The position numbers and the translations under genes are program-made. This document shows, in pieces, positions 1 through 8,947 of a stretch of DNA of 64,000 nucleotides. The stretch spans positions 1,240,001 through 1,304,000 of the forward strand of contig NZ_CP114040.1 in assembly GCF_026965555.1 (NCBI RefSeq), written 5' to 3'. Position 1 is the first letter of the stretch; every line of letters starts with the position of its first letter. The stretch comes from Nannocystis punicea (GTDB lineage: Bacteria; Myxococcota_A; Polyangia; Nannocystales; Nannocystaceae). The notes below the pieces were generated by a model. It was given only the letters and a program-made list of their open reading frames with translations, had not been told where the DNA came from and did not search any database.

Positions 1-174
1 GCGCGCGCGTCGTCGTCATGCCGTGGGGAGAGGCCGTGGGTGGAGAGTCGCACCGTGCTCCGCTCCACGCGAGAGCGTACGCGCGCCAGACGGTGCAGGT
101 ATCGACCAGCAAGAATTCGGGTATGGCCTGAGCCAGCCTCGGACCGTGATCCGACATTCATCGATTTTCAGTCA

Positions 175-195
175 AAACGAACTTTTGATTCGTTT
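175..195. promoter_or_regulatory. AT-rich inverted repeat upstream of first gene
   Basis: A 7-bp perfect inverted repeat (AAACGAA / TTCGTTT) with a 7-nt loop lies about 36 bp before the first gene's ATG in an otherwise GC-rich sequence. It is followed by a pyrimidine-rich run. It could be an operator or the terminator of an upstream gene outside the window. Bases 1-174 show nothing convincing. Confidence 0.3.
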
Positions 196-231
196 CTTTT
201 TCAGGAGGGTCCGGGTTTAACCGCCAGCGAA

Positions 232-1185
232 ATGTCAGTTTCTTACTCCATCCCAACCGCCGCGCGCACGTGGACCCTCGCCCTCTTTGCCCTCGCCGGC
301 TGCGCGTCACCGCCGGACGACTCCGGCGACGGCACCCTCAACACGACGAGCACCGACAGCACGTCCGTCGCGGACACGAGCAGCAGCACCACCGGGTCGA
401 CCACCGCCGTCGACCCGACGACCGGGCCGCTCACCGGCGACACGCTCGCCACCACCGAGGAGCTCACCAGCTCGACCACCGCCGAGAGCACCGGCGTCTT
501 GCCGGACGACCCCGGGCCCGAGTGTGACCCGTGGACGCAGGACTGCCCCGAAGGACAGAAGTGCATGCCGTACGCCGGCGACGGCGGCCCGTCGTGGAAC
601 GCCCTCAAGTGCGTCGACGTCGCGCCCGACCCGGACGGCCTCGGCGAGCCCTGCACCGTGGTCGGCAGCCCGGTCAGCGGCCTGGACAGCTGCGACGAGG
701 GCCTGATGTGCTGGGACGTCGACGCCGACACGCAGATGGGCGCGTGCGTCGCCATGTGCACCGGATCGCCGGACGAGCCGGTCTGCGCCGATCCCTCGAC
801 CCACTGCGCGGTCTCCGGGGGCGGCGCCCTCATCCTGTGCATCCCGGGCTGCGACCCCCTCGATCAACCCTGCCCGGACGGCGACGTGTGCATCCCCAAC
901 CCGGACGACCCGGAGTCCTTCGTCTGCGCGCCCGATGTCAGCGGCCCCGAGGGCCAGACCTTCGACCCCTGCGAGTACGTGAACGAGTGCGACGCGGGCA
1001 ACCTCTGCCTCCCGCCGGTGTTGGCCGGCGAGTGCGACCCGATGATCCTCGGCTGCTGCCTCGCCTACTGCGACATCACCCAGCCGAACACGTGCACCGG
1101 CCAGGGCCTCGAGTGCATCCCCTGGTTCCCGGAGGGCCTGGCCCCGCCGACGCTCGAGACAGTCGGCTTCTGCGGCCTCCCGTAG
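232..1185 (+). CDS. Cys-rich lipoprotein, Ser/Thr linker
   Basis: Predicted 317-residue exported lipoprotein of unknown function. The ATG at 232 is preferred because it puts a hydrophobic segment and a lipobox ending in LAGC (Cys about 24) at the N-terminus. The frame stays open further upstream but would bury that signal. After the Cys comes a low-complexity Ser/Thr/Asp linker (about residues 30-95), then a domain with many cysteines spaced 5-15 apart, suggesting a disulphide-rich extracellular module. An AGGAGG sits about 24 bp upstream, further than usual. No catalytic motif is seen. The linker style is shared with several lipoproteins in this window, so a cell-surface location is likely; function is unknown. 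Confidence 0.8.
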   Translation: MSVSYSIPTAARTWTLALFALAGCASPPDDSGDGTLNTTSTDSTSVADTSSSTTGSTTAVDPTTGPLTGDTLATTEELTSSTTAESTGVLPDDPGPECDPWTQDCPEGQKCMPYAGDGGPSWNALKCVDVAPDPDGLGEPCTVVGSPVSGLDSCDEGLMCWDVDADTQMGACVAMCTGSPDEPVCADPSTHCAVSGGGALILCIPGCDPLDQPCPDGDVCIPNPDDPESFVCAPDVSGPEGQTFDPCEYVNECDAGNLCLPPVLAGECDPMILGCCLAYCDITQPNTCTGQGLECIPWFPEGLAPPTLETVGFCGLP

Positions 1186-1260
1186 TGAGTCGCGAGTCCG
1201 GGCCCGTCGGATTCGAGCTCGCCGAGCGCGGGCTCATGCTCGCGCGCAGCGCAGCTCGTC

Positions 1261-1285
1261 GGCCGTCGGGTGCGAGCCGACGGCC
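1261..1285. terminator. Perfect hairpin between convergent genes
   Basis: A 9-bp perfect stem (GGCCGTCGG / CCGACGGCC) with a 7-nt loop lies between two convergent stop codons. A second, bulged hairpin overlaps the stop of the minus-strand gene at about 1284-1307. There is no T-tract, so bidirectional terminator function is inferred from position and symmetry. Confidence 0.45.
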
Positions 1286-1294
1286 CGGGGTGAT

Positions 1295-3094
1295 TCAGTC
1301 ACCCGGCACCTGTTCGGCCAGCGCGCGGTACTTCGGGCAGTTGCCGGCGACCGTCGCGATCGGCTCGTCGCCGTTCAACGTCGGCAGGTCCTGCCCGCAC
1401 GTCGCCAGGTCGAGGCCGATCCCCTCGAGCGCGCCCCAGTACCCGTATTGAAAGAAGCTCTCGGGGATCCCCGGCGCGCCGGCCAGGCTGAAGTGCATGA
1501 ACAGGTCGGTGCCGAAGTGCTCCTTCCACAGCGCGAGGTAGCTCGTGTACGCCGCGTACATGCGCGCGTCGTGCTGCGCCAGGTGCTTGATCGGCAGGTT
1601 GGTCGCGCCGCTCAGGCCCTGGCCGCCCTCGTACGCGACGATCGGGATCCCGTACTCGGCGCCCAGCTGCGCGAACTCGGCGTACGTCGCGGCCTTGCCG
1701 GCGATGTCCTGATCGATCGCCGCGAACAGCGAGTCCATGGCGCCGGTCGAGTCGTCGTTCGGCGGCCCGAAGTACGGCGCCTGCGCCACCGCGGCCACGT
1801 GGGTCTTCGGATCGCCGTAGTTCTTGGTGATGAACTGCAGGCCGACGTCGCTGAACGCCGGCCCGAGCGCCCACCCGGCGAGCACCGGCGCGACCGCGTC
1901 CTCCTTGCCGATGGTCGCGAACGCGGCCTTGAACGCGCCCCCGATCTTCACCAGGCGGTCGGCGTTGTACTGCCCGACCTTCATCAGATCGAGGTTGCCG
2001 TTCATCCAGTCGGGCCCGTAGGCGCCGCTCGTCTCGCCCGTGTAGCGCCCCGGGTCGGCGTTGGCCGCGGCGAGGAACGTCCCGTAGGCCGAGAAGCCGC
2101 CGTTCCAGGTCTCGTTGCTGTTCTCGACGTACAGGCGAAACGGCGTGGTGAACCCGGCGGCGTCCCGGGCGCTCTGGATGCGCGAGAAGTCGAGCTCCTG
2201 GGCGAAGAACTGCGCCATCTGGGCGATGAAGTCGTCGTCGACCTTCTCGGGCACGGTCAGCCACGCGTCCTTGCCGGTCTCGTTGATCAGCTCGGCGATG
2301 AGCTCGTAGGGCACGCCGTCCTGGGCGCCGAAGCGCGCCGTGGTCGGCCGGTCGCTCCAGCTCACCAGCTGGCTGTTGTTGGTCGCCTCCCAGTCCATGA
2401 AGCGCAGCGCGCGAAACGGGGTCAGCGCGGCGAGGAACGCCGGATAGAAGCTCGCCGTCGGCTCGACGCCGGGCGGGTACAGGCGCAGGCTGGTCACCGA
2501 CTGCCCCGGGCCGTTGGCGATGGTGATGCTGAGCAGCTGACCGAACACGCCCGGCGTCTGCGTGAGGTCGACGAGGCCGCGGTGGACATCGCCCTCGTCG
2601 GTGACATCGTGCAGGTTGCCGATGCCGCCCACGCTGACCGTGCCGCTGCCCTCCCACACGAGCTCGTACGTGCCGGTCGGGAACAGGAAGCCGACATCGG
2701 TCTGCGAGGTGCCGCTCTGGCCGGCGCCGGGCAGGCCGTTGGCGTCGAGCGTGCCCGAGAAGCCGCTCAGCTGGCGGCCGAAGTCGGCGGCCCACAGATC
2801 CGCCGAGACATTGGTCCCGACGTAGGCGGAGATGGTCGGGTTCGGATTGACCTGCCCGCTGTCCTCGGTCGTGCCCGCGCTGCTGGTGGTCGGTTCGTCG
2901 GGGCCGCTGCTGGTGGTCGGCGTGCCGGGGCCGGTCACGTCCACGGTCTCGCCGACGCTGCTCGAGCTGGTCTCGGAACCACCGCTGGAGCCGATGCTGC
3001 CGGAGCTCGCGCTCGTGTCGTCGCCTTGGCCGTCACCGCCGCACGCGGCCATCACCGCCAGCGTCGAGATCAACGCGCTTCGAATCAGGGACAT
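1295..3094 (-). CDS. Glycoside-hydrolase-like (clan A type) lipoprotein
   Basis: Predicted 599-residue lipoprotein. The chosen start gives a basic N-terminus, a hydrophobic core and a lipobox ending MAAC. A Ser/Thr/Gly linker follows to about residue 80, then a beta-sandwich-like stretch and a TIM-barrel-like domain. The motif SNETWN (about residues 326-331) and a later YEGGQ (about residue 488) fit the acid/base Asn-Glu and nucleophile Glu of clan GH-A glycosidases. Total length and linker suit a surface-bound polysaccharide-degrading or binding enzyme. The substrate cannot be told from sequence. The frame extends 12 codons further upstream, but the lipobox favours the internal ATG. The gene converges on the first lipoprotein gene. 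Confidence 0.75.
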   Translation of the reverse strand: MSLIRSALISTLAVMAACGGDGQGDDTSASSGSIGSSGGSETSSSSVGETVDVTGPGTPTTSSGPDEPTTSSAGTTEDSGQVNPNPTISAYVGTNVSADLWAADFGRQLSGFSGTLDANGLPGAGQSGTSQTDVGFLFPTGTYELVWEGSGTVSVGGIGNLHDVTDEGDVHRGLVDLTQTPGVFGQLLSITIANGPGQSVTSLRLYPPGVEPTASFYPAFLAALTPFRALRFMDWEATNNSQLVSWSDRPTTARFGAQDGVPYELIAELINETGKDAWLTVPEKVDDDFIAQMAQFFAQELDFSRIQSARDAAGFTTPFRLYVENSNETWNGGFSAYGTFLAAANADPGRYTGETSGAYGPDWMNGNLDLMKVGQYNADRLVKIGGAFKAAFATIGKEDAVAPVLAGWALGPAFSDVGLQFITKNYGDPKTHVAAVAQAPYFGPPNDDSTGAMDSLFAAIDQDIAGKAATYAEFAQLGAEYGIPIVAYEGGQGLSGATNLPIKHLAQHDARMYAAYTSYLALWKEHFGTDLFMHFSLAGAPGIPESFFQYGYWGALEGIGLDLATCGQDLPTLNGDEPIATVAGNCPKYRALAEQVPGD

Positions 3095-3619
3095 GTTCGC
3101 AGGGTATGCGATCGGCACGGCCGCAGTCACGGTGAGCCCGGGGGCGCTGGCGACGAGGACGTCTCATGCGCGAAAACGCCGATGCGTGCGACCTGTCCCC
3201 GAGACCAGGATAGCGCGCGGGGCCCTGGACCCCCGCATGTCCCTCACGTGGGCATGTGGCGACCAAGGATGCGCGCGCCCCGTCGGACGACGCTTCGACG
3301 GCACGGCAAGCTCGAGCACCACGACGCCGGTCGCCTCCACTGCGCCATCGGCCACGTCGCGCCGGTCGACGAGGCTGCGAGCTTCGACCGCGAGCTCGAG
3401 GCCGCTCGAGCGCTCCGCCGCCACCGCCGAGAACTTGTTCGCCAACATCAAGCCACCATCATCCCGGTGAGACCTGCCCGGTTGCATCGACGCTGAGCCG
3501 ATACAACCAGCCGGCTCGTCTGGCTCGGTGCCGTCGGCCGAGACGAGCACCGCCGCAACCTCGTCTGCGCGCGGCCAGTGGGGGCTGATCACGGCCGGTG
3601 GTTGTGCGACCATCGCCGC
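3095..3619. other. Intergenic region with degenerate palindromes
   Basis: A divergent gap of about 525 bp between the glycosidase-like lipoprotein and the dihydroxyacetone kinase. It holds degenerate copies of the dispersed palindrome (CCTGTCCCC-like at about 3191 and CATGTCCC...GGGCATG at about 3237-3257). No credible coding frame was seen. Promoters for both genes should lie here but none could be assigned. Confidence 0.5.
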
Positions 3620-5260
3620 GTGAAGCACTTCATCAACGAGCGGGCGGACATCGTCCGTGAGGCGATCGACGCCGCGGTGATGCTCGGCGAGGGCAAGCTC
3701 GCCCGGCTCGACGGCTACCCCGCGATCAAGGTCGTCGTGCGCGCCGACTGGGACCGCAGCCGGGTCGCGGTGATCTCGGGCGGCGGGGCGGGACACGAGC
3801 CGGCGCACGTCGGCTTCGTCGGCGACGGCATGCTGACCGCCGCGGTCAGCGGCGAGATCTTCGCCTCGCCGAGCGTCGACGCGGTGCTCGCGGCGATCCT
3901 CGCCGTCACCGGCGCGCCGGGCTGCCTGCTCGTCGTCAAGAACTACACCGGCGACCGCCTCAACTTCGGGCTCGCGGCCGAGAAGGCGCGCGCGCTCGGG
4001 CTCGAGGTCGAGATGGTCGTCGTCGGCGACGACATCGCGATCCCCGAGGCGCCGCGCCCGCGCGGCATCGCCGGCACTCTGTTCGTGCACAAGGTCGCCG
4101 GCCACCTGGCCCGCGAAGGGGCGCCGCTTTTGGCGGTGAAGCGCGCCGCGGAGCGCGTCGCCGGGGCGGTGTGCTCGCTCGGCCTGTCGTTCACGTCGTG
4201 CACGATCCCCGGCCAGCCGGCGGAGCTGCGGCTCGGCCCGGACGAGGTCGAGCTCGGCCTCGGGATCCACGGCGAGCCCGGCGCGGAGAAGATCCGCTAC
4301 GCGCCGGTGCGCGAGCTCGCCGAGGTCCTCGTGTCACGCCTCCACGCGCGGCTCGGCGACGCGGGCTCGCCCGTCGCGCTGCTGATCAACGACCTCGGCG
4401 GAGTGCCGCCGATCGAGATCGCGGTCGCCACGGGGTCGCTGCTCGCGTCGATGCGGCGCGAGGTCGGTCTGGTGTTCGGCCCGGCGCGGCTGATGACGTC
4501 GCTCGACATGAAGGGCCTGTCGTTGTCCGCGCTCGCGCTCGACCCCGAGCTCGAGCGCGCGCTGCTGTCCCCAGTCGGCCCGGCCGCGTGGGTGCCCGGG
4601 CGTCGCGTCGCCCGCGTCGCGCCGGTCCCGTTGCCCGCGGGCCTGCGGCCCGAGCCGCTCTCGCCGTCGGTGCACGTGGCGCGCCGACGCGTGGTCGAGG
4701 TCGTGTGCGAGGCGCTGGTCGCCCGCGAGGCCGAGCTCAACGCGCTCGACGCGAAGGTCGGCGACGGCGACACCGGCACGACGTTCGCGACGGCGGCGCG
4801 CGCCGTGCTGGCCGAGCTCGATCGCCTCCCGTTCGCCGACGCGGGGGCGCTGTGTGCGGCGATCGCCGGGCGCCTGTCGAGCGTGATGGGCGGCTCGAGC
4901 GGGATCTTGCTGTCGATCGGGGTGTCGGCGATGGGCGTCGCGGTGAGAGCGTCACAGGACTGGCCGGCGGCGCTGCGCGCGGGGGTGCGGCGGATCCAGC
5001 AGGTCGGCGGCGCCGAGGCGGGCGACCGGACGATGCTCGACGCGTTGCTCCCGGCGATCGCGGCGCTCGAGGCCGACGAGGGACTGGCAGCGGCCGCCGC
5101 AGCGGCGCAGCAGGGCGCGGAGGCGACGCGGACGATGACGCGGACGCACGCCGGTCGCGCGAGCTACGTGCCCGAGAGCGCGTTGCGTGGCGTGCCCGAT
5201 CCGGGGGCCGTCGCCGTCGCGGCGATCTTCGATGCGCTCGCGACGGCGTCGTCCGGGTGA
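3620..5260 (+). CDS. dhaK: Dihydroxyacetone kinase, fused DhaK-DhaL (ATP type)
   Basis: 546-residue cytosolic kinase that phosphorylates dihydroxyacetone (and often glyceraldehyde) using ATP. GTG at 3620 is preferred because VKHFINER matches the usual family N-terminus. The DhaK half has the GGGAGHEP motif near residue 53 and GIHGEPG with the substrate-binding His at about 217. The DhaL half begins near residue 360 and carries GDGDTG (about 380), MGGSSG and GDRTMLDAL, the Mg-ATP-binding signatures. The fusion and intact DhaL signatures mark the ATP-dependent single-chain form, not the PTS-dependent DhaKLM form. No glycerol-pathway neighbour is visible, so it appears to stand alone. Confidence 0.93.
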   Translation: MKHFINERADIVREAIDAAVMLGEGKLARLDGYPAIKVVVRADWDRSRVAVISGGGAGHEPAHVGFVGDGMLTAAVSGEIFASPSVDAVLAAILAVTGAPGCLLVVKNYTGDRLNFGLAAEKARALGLEVEMVVVGDDIAIPEAPRPRGIAGTLFVHKVAGHLAREGAPLLAVKRAAERVAGAVCSLGLSFTSCTIPGQPAELRLGPDEVELGLGIHGEPGAEKIRYAPVRELAEVLVSRLHARLGDAGSPVALLINDLGGVPPIEIAVATGSLLASMRREVGLVFGPARLMTSLDMKGLSLSALALDPELERALLSPVGPAAWVPGRRVARVAPVPLPAGLRPEPLSPSVHVARRRVVEVVCEALVAREAELNALDAKVGDGDTGTTFATAARAVLAELDRLPFADAGALCAAIAGRLSSVMGGSSGILLSIGVSAMGVAVRASQDWPAALRAGVRRIQQVGGAEAGDRTMLDALLPAIAALEADEGLAAAAAAAQQGAEATRTMTRTHAGRASYVPESALRGVPDPGAVAVAAIFDALATASSG

Positions 5261-5602
5261 TGCGGCCTGCGCGTCACCTCGGCCGCACCGCCCCGGCCTC
5301 GCTTCACCCGCTGTCCGATCGACCATGGCCGTCAGGACATGTTGGTGATGCGGCGAACGTGCGCAGCGGGCCCCGTCGATGTTCGAGCGGACACGCGCGG
5401 CCTCACTGCACGTTCCACGCGTCTTGATGCGATCGGCCGAGTGAGGTTGCCGGGTCGGCACCGATGGTCGTGTCGATCCATGCGAGCTCCGGGGACAGCG
5501 GCCCGCGGCAGCGCTCTTCCCTGATCTCCACTCGACGCATCCGAGCCGTGGTAGGTTCGGCGCTGCAGGAGCGTCGACCTGCTACCAGGATTGAGGAGTG
5601 CG
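5261..5602. other. Intergenic region, no feature recognised
   Basis: About 340 bp between the dihydroxyacetone kinase and the next plus-strand gene. Only a half-copy of the dispersed palindrome (GGACATGT at about 5336) was noticed. No hairpin with a T-tract and no coding frame with plausible composition was seen. Confidence 0.4.
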
Positions 5603-6442
5603 ATGACTGCAGAGAGCACCTCGGAGATCGTCGATCGGTTTGTGCGTGACCTGGGCTGCCCCGCGGAGGGTCCGGAGCTCGCGTTGGACTCCGCTCGCGC
5701 CCTCGCGCGCGTTCCGCCCGAGCAGCTCGTGCCCCACGTCGCGCCGATCGTCACTGCGCTGGCGAAACGGTTCCGGGTCACCGGCGGCGACCCGGCGATC
5801 GATCGCGCCGCCGATGTGCTCGAGCGGATCGAGCCGGGTGCGCTCGCGGCGGCGCTCGCGGGCGCGATCGGTGCCGGCGACGAGGCGGCGCGCGCGTGCT
5901 GGCTCCGCGAGCTCGACGGCCTCGCGCTCGCGTGCCCCGCCCTCTTTCCCGCGCTCGAGTCGCTCGCGCCGCGCCCACCCGCGCCCGCTGGCGACGCCGC
6001 GTTCGAGGCCGAGGTCGGGCGCTTCGCGCCCTATGTCGACGCGTTCCTCGCCGCGCTCGCCAAGAAGGCCGCGCTCGGCTCGCTCGGGGCGTACAAGGCG
6101 GTGGTGCGCGCCCGACTCCGGAGCCCGAGGGTGCTCGACCCGTATCTCGCGCTCGACTGGGCCGCCCTCTCGCTCCTCACCATGGACGAGAAGTCGCTCG
6201 CCTTCGACGCGATGGCGCACGCGCCCGCACCGAACGTCGAGCTCATTGACTTCGGCGTGTGCGTGTACAAGCGCCTCGTCGAGGTGGTGGAGGACCCGGC
6301 GACGGAGATCGATCGCGCGGAGCTGCGCGAGCTCAAACCGGACTACGCGGACGAGGTCGAGCTCGGGCAGACGGTCGGCGTGTTCGATCGCGACCGCGAG
6401 CGCGCGCTCAAAACCGCCGCCCTCCGTGCGTTTGGCCTGTGA
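5603..6442 (+). CDS. Hypothetical alanine/leucine-rich protein
   Basis: 279-residue protein of unknown function. The ATG at 5603 follows GAGGAG at about 8 bp, which decides the start over the upstream TTG. There is no signal peptide and no transmembrane segment. The sequence is rich in Ala, Leu, Glu and Arg and looks all-helical, with a repeat-like first half (about residues 1-110) suggesting a HEAT-like or adaptor fold. The second half has alternating charged helices. It has typical high-GC coding composition and is probably soluble and cytoplasmic. Neighbours give no functional hint. Confidence 0.75.
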   Translation: MTAESTSEIVDRFVRDLGCPAEGPELALDSARALARVPPEQLVPHVAPIVTALAKRFRVTGGDPAIDRAADVLERIEPGALAAALAGAIGAGDEAARACWLRELDGLALACPALFPALESLAPRPPAPAGDAAFEAEVGRFAPYVDAFLAALAKKAALGSLGAYKAVVRARLRSPRVLDPYLALDWAALSLLTMDEKSLAFDAMAHAPAPNVELIDFGVCVYKRLVEVVEDPATEIDRAELRELKPDYADEVELGQTVGVFDRDRERALKTAALRAFGL

Positions 6443-6537
6443 GGCGGCGAGACAACCTGCGTCGGCGCGAGCCTAGCACCGACGCTGCGGTTCAAGCGCT
6501 GCGGCGTCGTCGAGCTCGACACGTCCGAGAGGCGCTG

Positions 6538-6830
6538 TCACGTCCGGGGTCGCCGCGGCGACGACGGGAGCAGGCAGGACAGAAAGATCCCCGCGCCTCT
6601 CGAACCACCGCGTCGATCGCCGTCGTCGTCGCTGTCGGCGAGATCCGACTCGCCCGGCTCGTAGACGATCAGGTCGCCCGGCTGGCAGCCGAGCGCCGCA
6701 CATCACTTCGCCAGCGTCGAGGAGCGTGCGCCTCACACCTTGCCCGAGCGGACGTGCTGTTCGCGACCAGGACCCACGAGGGATAGAAGCGCCGCCGGAG
6801 GATGCGGAGGTCCCGCTCACCTCCGGGCTC
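6538..6830 (-). pseudogene. Decayed XRE/Cro-C1-type HTH regulator
   Basis: One minus-strand frame reads SLVGPGREQHVRSGKV, then a stop, GARSSTLAK, a second stop and CAALGCQPGDLIVYEPGE. This pattern matches the end of the helix-turn-helix and the C-terminal signature (LxALxCQPGDLLxYxP) of small Cro/C1-type regulators. In intact members the two stop positions are an Arg/Lys-like position and the Leu of the last helix. The frame continues as an acidic then basic tail to a stop at 6538. No full-length open frame exists, so this is best read as a regulator remnant. The upstream boundary is approximate. Confidence 0.5.
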
Positions 6831-7281
6831 GTCGGCGCGCTGCAGGCGCTCGGGGGAGGAAGGGCAGGACGCGACGTGGGTTCTCCCTCGGCGCATCGGG
6901 CGCGAACCCGAACCTGAGCGCTTCCGGAGCGACGACCGCGACCCGGCCGACTCGAGATCGCAGCCGGTCTTCCTGGGTACGGACCGGCGTCACTCGCCGG
7001 AGCAGCGTCTGCCTCTGCGAGCCCTCAAGCACCCCGCCCGGCGCACGGGAGACACCACGCGGTACCACACGTGGATCGGCTCGGGCGGGGAGGGCGGTGG
7101 ACGCGATCACCGCCCGCCCGAGCCGCCGTCTCCGCCGCCGTCTGAACGGCGGGGAAGACGAAGCGGAAAAAGCCCCGGATTGCGCATATAGCGTGAGCCA
7201 AGCGCCCTCGGAAGTTTTCGGGGAAATTTCGCGTTCTCGGGCCGCGCGGGTAGCGTGAGCGCCCGACGTCGCCGGCAACCG
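6831..7281. other. Intergenic region upstream of MBOAT gene
   Basis: About 450 bp between the XRE remnant and the acyltransferase gene. Frames here are Arg-rich and look like non-coding read-through. A relatively AT-rich stretch at about 7160-7240 (including GCATATAGCG) is the most promoter-like segment before the acyltransferase gene. Nothing else is recognised. Confidence 0.35.
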
Positions 7282-8934
7282 ATGCTCTTCGTCAGCTTCG
7301 ACTTCCTGCTCTTCATCGTCCCCGTGCTGCTGATCTCGTGGGGGCTGTCGCACGTGCCCGTGCTGCGCGTGCTGTTCCTGATCGCGGCCAGCTATTTCTT
7401 CTACATGGCCGGGCCCGAGACGGACCCGCTGCAGCCGCCCTGGTACTACGTCGGGCTGCTGCTGCTGTCGACGGTGCTCGACTACGTGTGCTCGCGGCAG
7501 ATCTGGCAGCAGCGCGAGGCCTTCGAGGGCAAGGACGCGCGGGCGAAGACGGCTGCGACGCGCACGCGCAACTTCTGGCTCGGCGTCAGCCTGGTCGGCA
7601 ACCTCGGCCTGCTCGGCTACTTCAAGTACACCAACTTCTTCCTCGGGGTGTTCTCCGACGTCGCCCACGCGCTGGGGATGTCGGTGGTGGTGCCGCACCT
7701 CGAGCTGCTGCTGCCGATCGGGATCAGCTTCTACACCTTCCAGACGCTGAGCTACACGATCGACGTGTGGCGCGGGCGGCTGACGCCGGAGCCGAACTTC
7801 CGCAAGTTCGCGCTGTTCGTGGTGTTCTTCCCGCAGCTGGTGGCCGGGCCGATCGTGCGCGCGCACGAGTTCCTGCCGCAGCTGCACCGCCCGCCGCGCC
7901 TGTCGGCCGAGGCGATGACGCGCGGGATGTACCGCGTGCTGATCGGTGTGGCGAAGAAGGCGATCCTCGGCGACTGGATCGCGTCGCAGTTCACCGACGC
8001 GGTCTTCAACGCGCCCGAGAACTACACGTCGCTCGAGATCCTGCTGTCGCTGTACGCGTTCACGTTGCAGCTGTACGCCGACTTCAGCGGCTACACGGAC
8101 ATCGCCATCGGCGTGGCGTTGATGCTCGGCTTCGTGCTGCCGGAGAACTTCGAGCGGCCGTACCAGGCGAAGAACCTCGGCGAGTTCTGGCGCCGCTGGC
8201 ACATGACGCTGTCGACCTGGCTGCGCGACTACGTGTTCTTCCCGCTCGGCGGCAGCAAGGGCTCGCCGGGGCGGGTGTACTTCAACCTGTGGCTGACCAT
8301 GTTCCTGGTCGGCATGTGGCACGGGGCCAGCTGGAACTTCGTGCTGTACTCGAACATCCACGCGCTGGCGATGGTGTTCAACCGCTGGAACCGGCTGCGC
8401 AAGCGCGGCGCGGCGACGGCGAAGACGCGGGCGATGTGGGTCACCGGCATGCTGCTGCTGTTCGGCGCGGTGGTCGGCCTGTCGTCGTCGGTGCTGCAGC
8501 TCGGCCAGCCGGAGAGCCTCGGCCTCGCGGGCTTCGCGGTGCTGATGTTCCTGATCGTGGCCCGCCTGCCCGAGACGGGGACGGCCTGGAACACCGCGCT
8601 GCACGTGCTGCTGACGTTCCACTTCACGGTGCTGTCGCGGGTGTTCTTCCGCGCCGACGACCTCGACACCTCGCGCAAGATGATCGCCGGGCTGCTCCGC
8701 TTCGACGCCCACGGGATCCGCGACGGCCTCATCACCCCGGCCGTGTGGGCGGTGCTGCTGTTCGGGATCGGCTACCACCTGCTGACGCCGAAGGGCCTGG
8801 TCGACCGCGAGTCGTACGCGGTGTTCCGCCGCCTGCCGGGGCCGGTGATCGGGCTGCTGCTGGCGCTGCTGGGCCTCGCAGTCCACCTGCTGCTGTCCAG
8901 CGGGCCGCGGGCCAACATCTACTTCCAGTTCTGA
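7282..8934 (+). CDS. MBOAT-family O-acyltransferase (AlgI/PatA-like)
   Basis: 550-residue polytopic membrane acyltransferase. The family moves an acetyl or other acyl group from a cytoplasmic donor across the membrane onto an exported polymer such as alginate, peptidoglycan or another polysaccharide. ATG at 7282 gives MLFVSFDFLLF, which closely resembles the AlgI N-terminus; an upstream GTG at 7255 is possible. Typical signatures are the FPQLVAGPIVR segment, YADFSGYTDIAIG, EFWRRWHMTLSTWLRDYVFFPLGG and the catalytic-His motif MWHGASWNF (His about 347). It is followed after 13 bp by an SGNH hydrolase gene, the usual partner in such two-protein O-acylation modules. The polymer substrate is not defined by sequence. 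Confidence 0.92.
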   Translation: MLFVSFDFLLFIVPVLLISWGLSHVPVLRVLFLIAASYFFYMAGPETDPLQPPWYYVGLLLLSTVLDYVCSRQIWQQREAFEGKDARAKTAATRTRNFWLGVSLVGNLGLLGYFKYTNFFLGVFSDVAHALGMSVVVPHLELLLPIGISFYTFQTLSYTIDVWRGRLTPEPNFRKFALFVVFFPQLVAGPIVRAHEFLPQLHRPPRLSAEAMTRGMYRVLIGVAKKAILGDWIASQFTDAVFNAPENYTSLEILLSLYAFTLQLYADFSGYTDIAIGVALMLGFVLPENFERPYQAKNLGEFWRRWHMTLSTWLRDYVFFPLGGSKGSPGRVYFNLWLTMFLVGMWHGASWNFVLYSNIHALAMVFNRWNRLRKRGAATAKTRAMWVTGMLLLFGAVVGLSSSVLQLGQPESLGLAGFAVLMFLIVARLPETGTAWNTALHVLLTFHFTVLSRVFFRADDLDTSRKMIAGLLRFDAHGIRDGLITPAVWAVLLFGIGYHLLTPKGLVDRESYAVFRRLPGPVIGLLLALLGLAVHLLLSSGPRANIYFQF

Positions 8935-8947
8935 GGGACATGACCCG

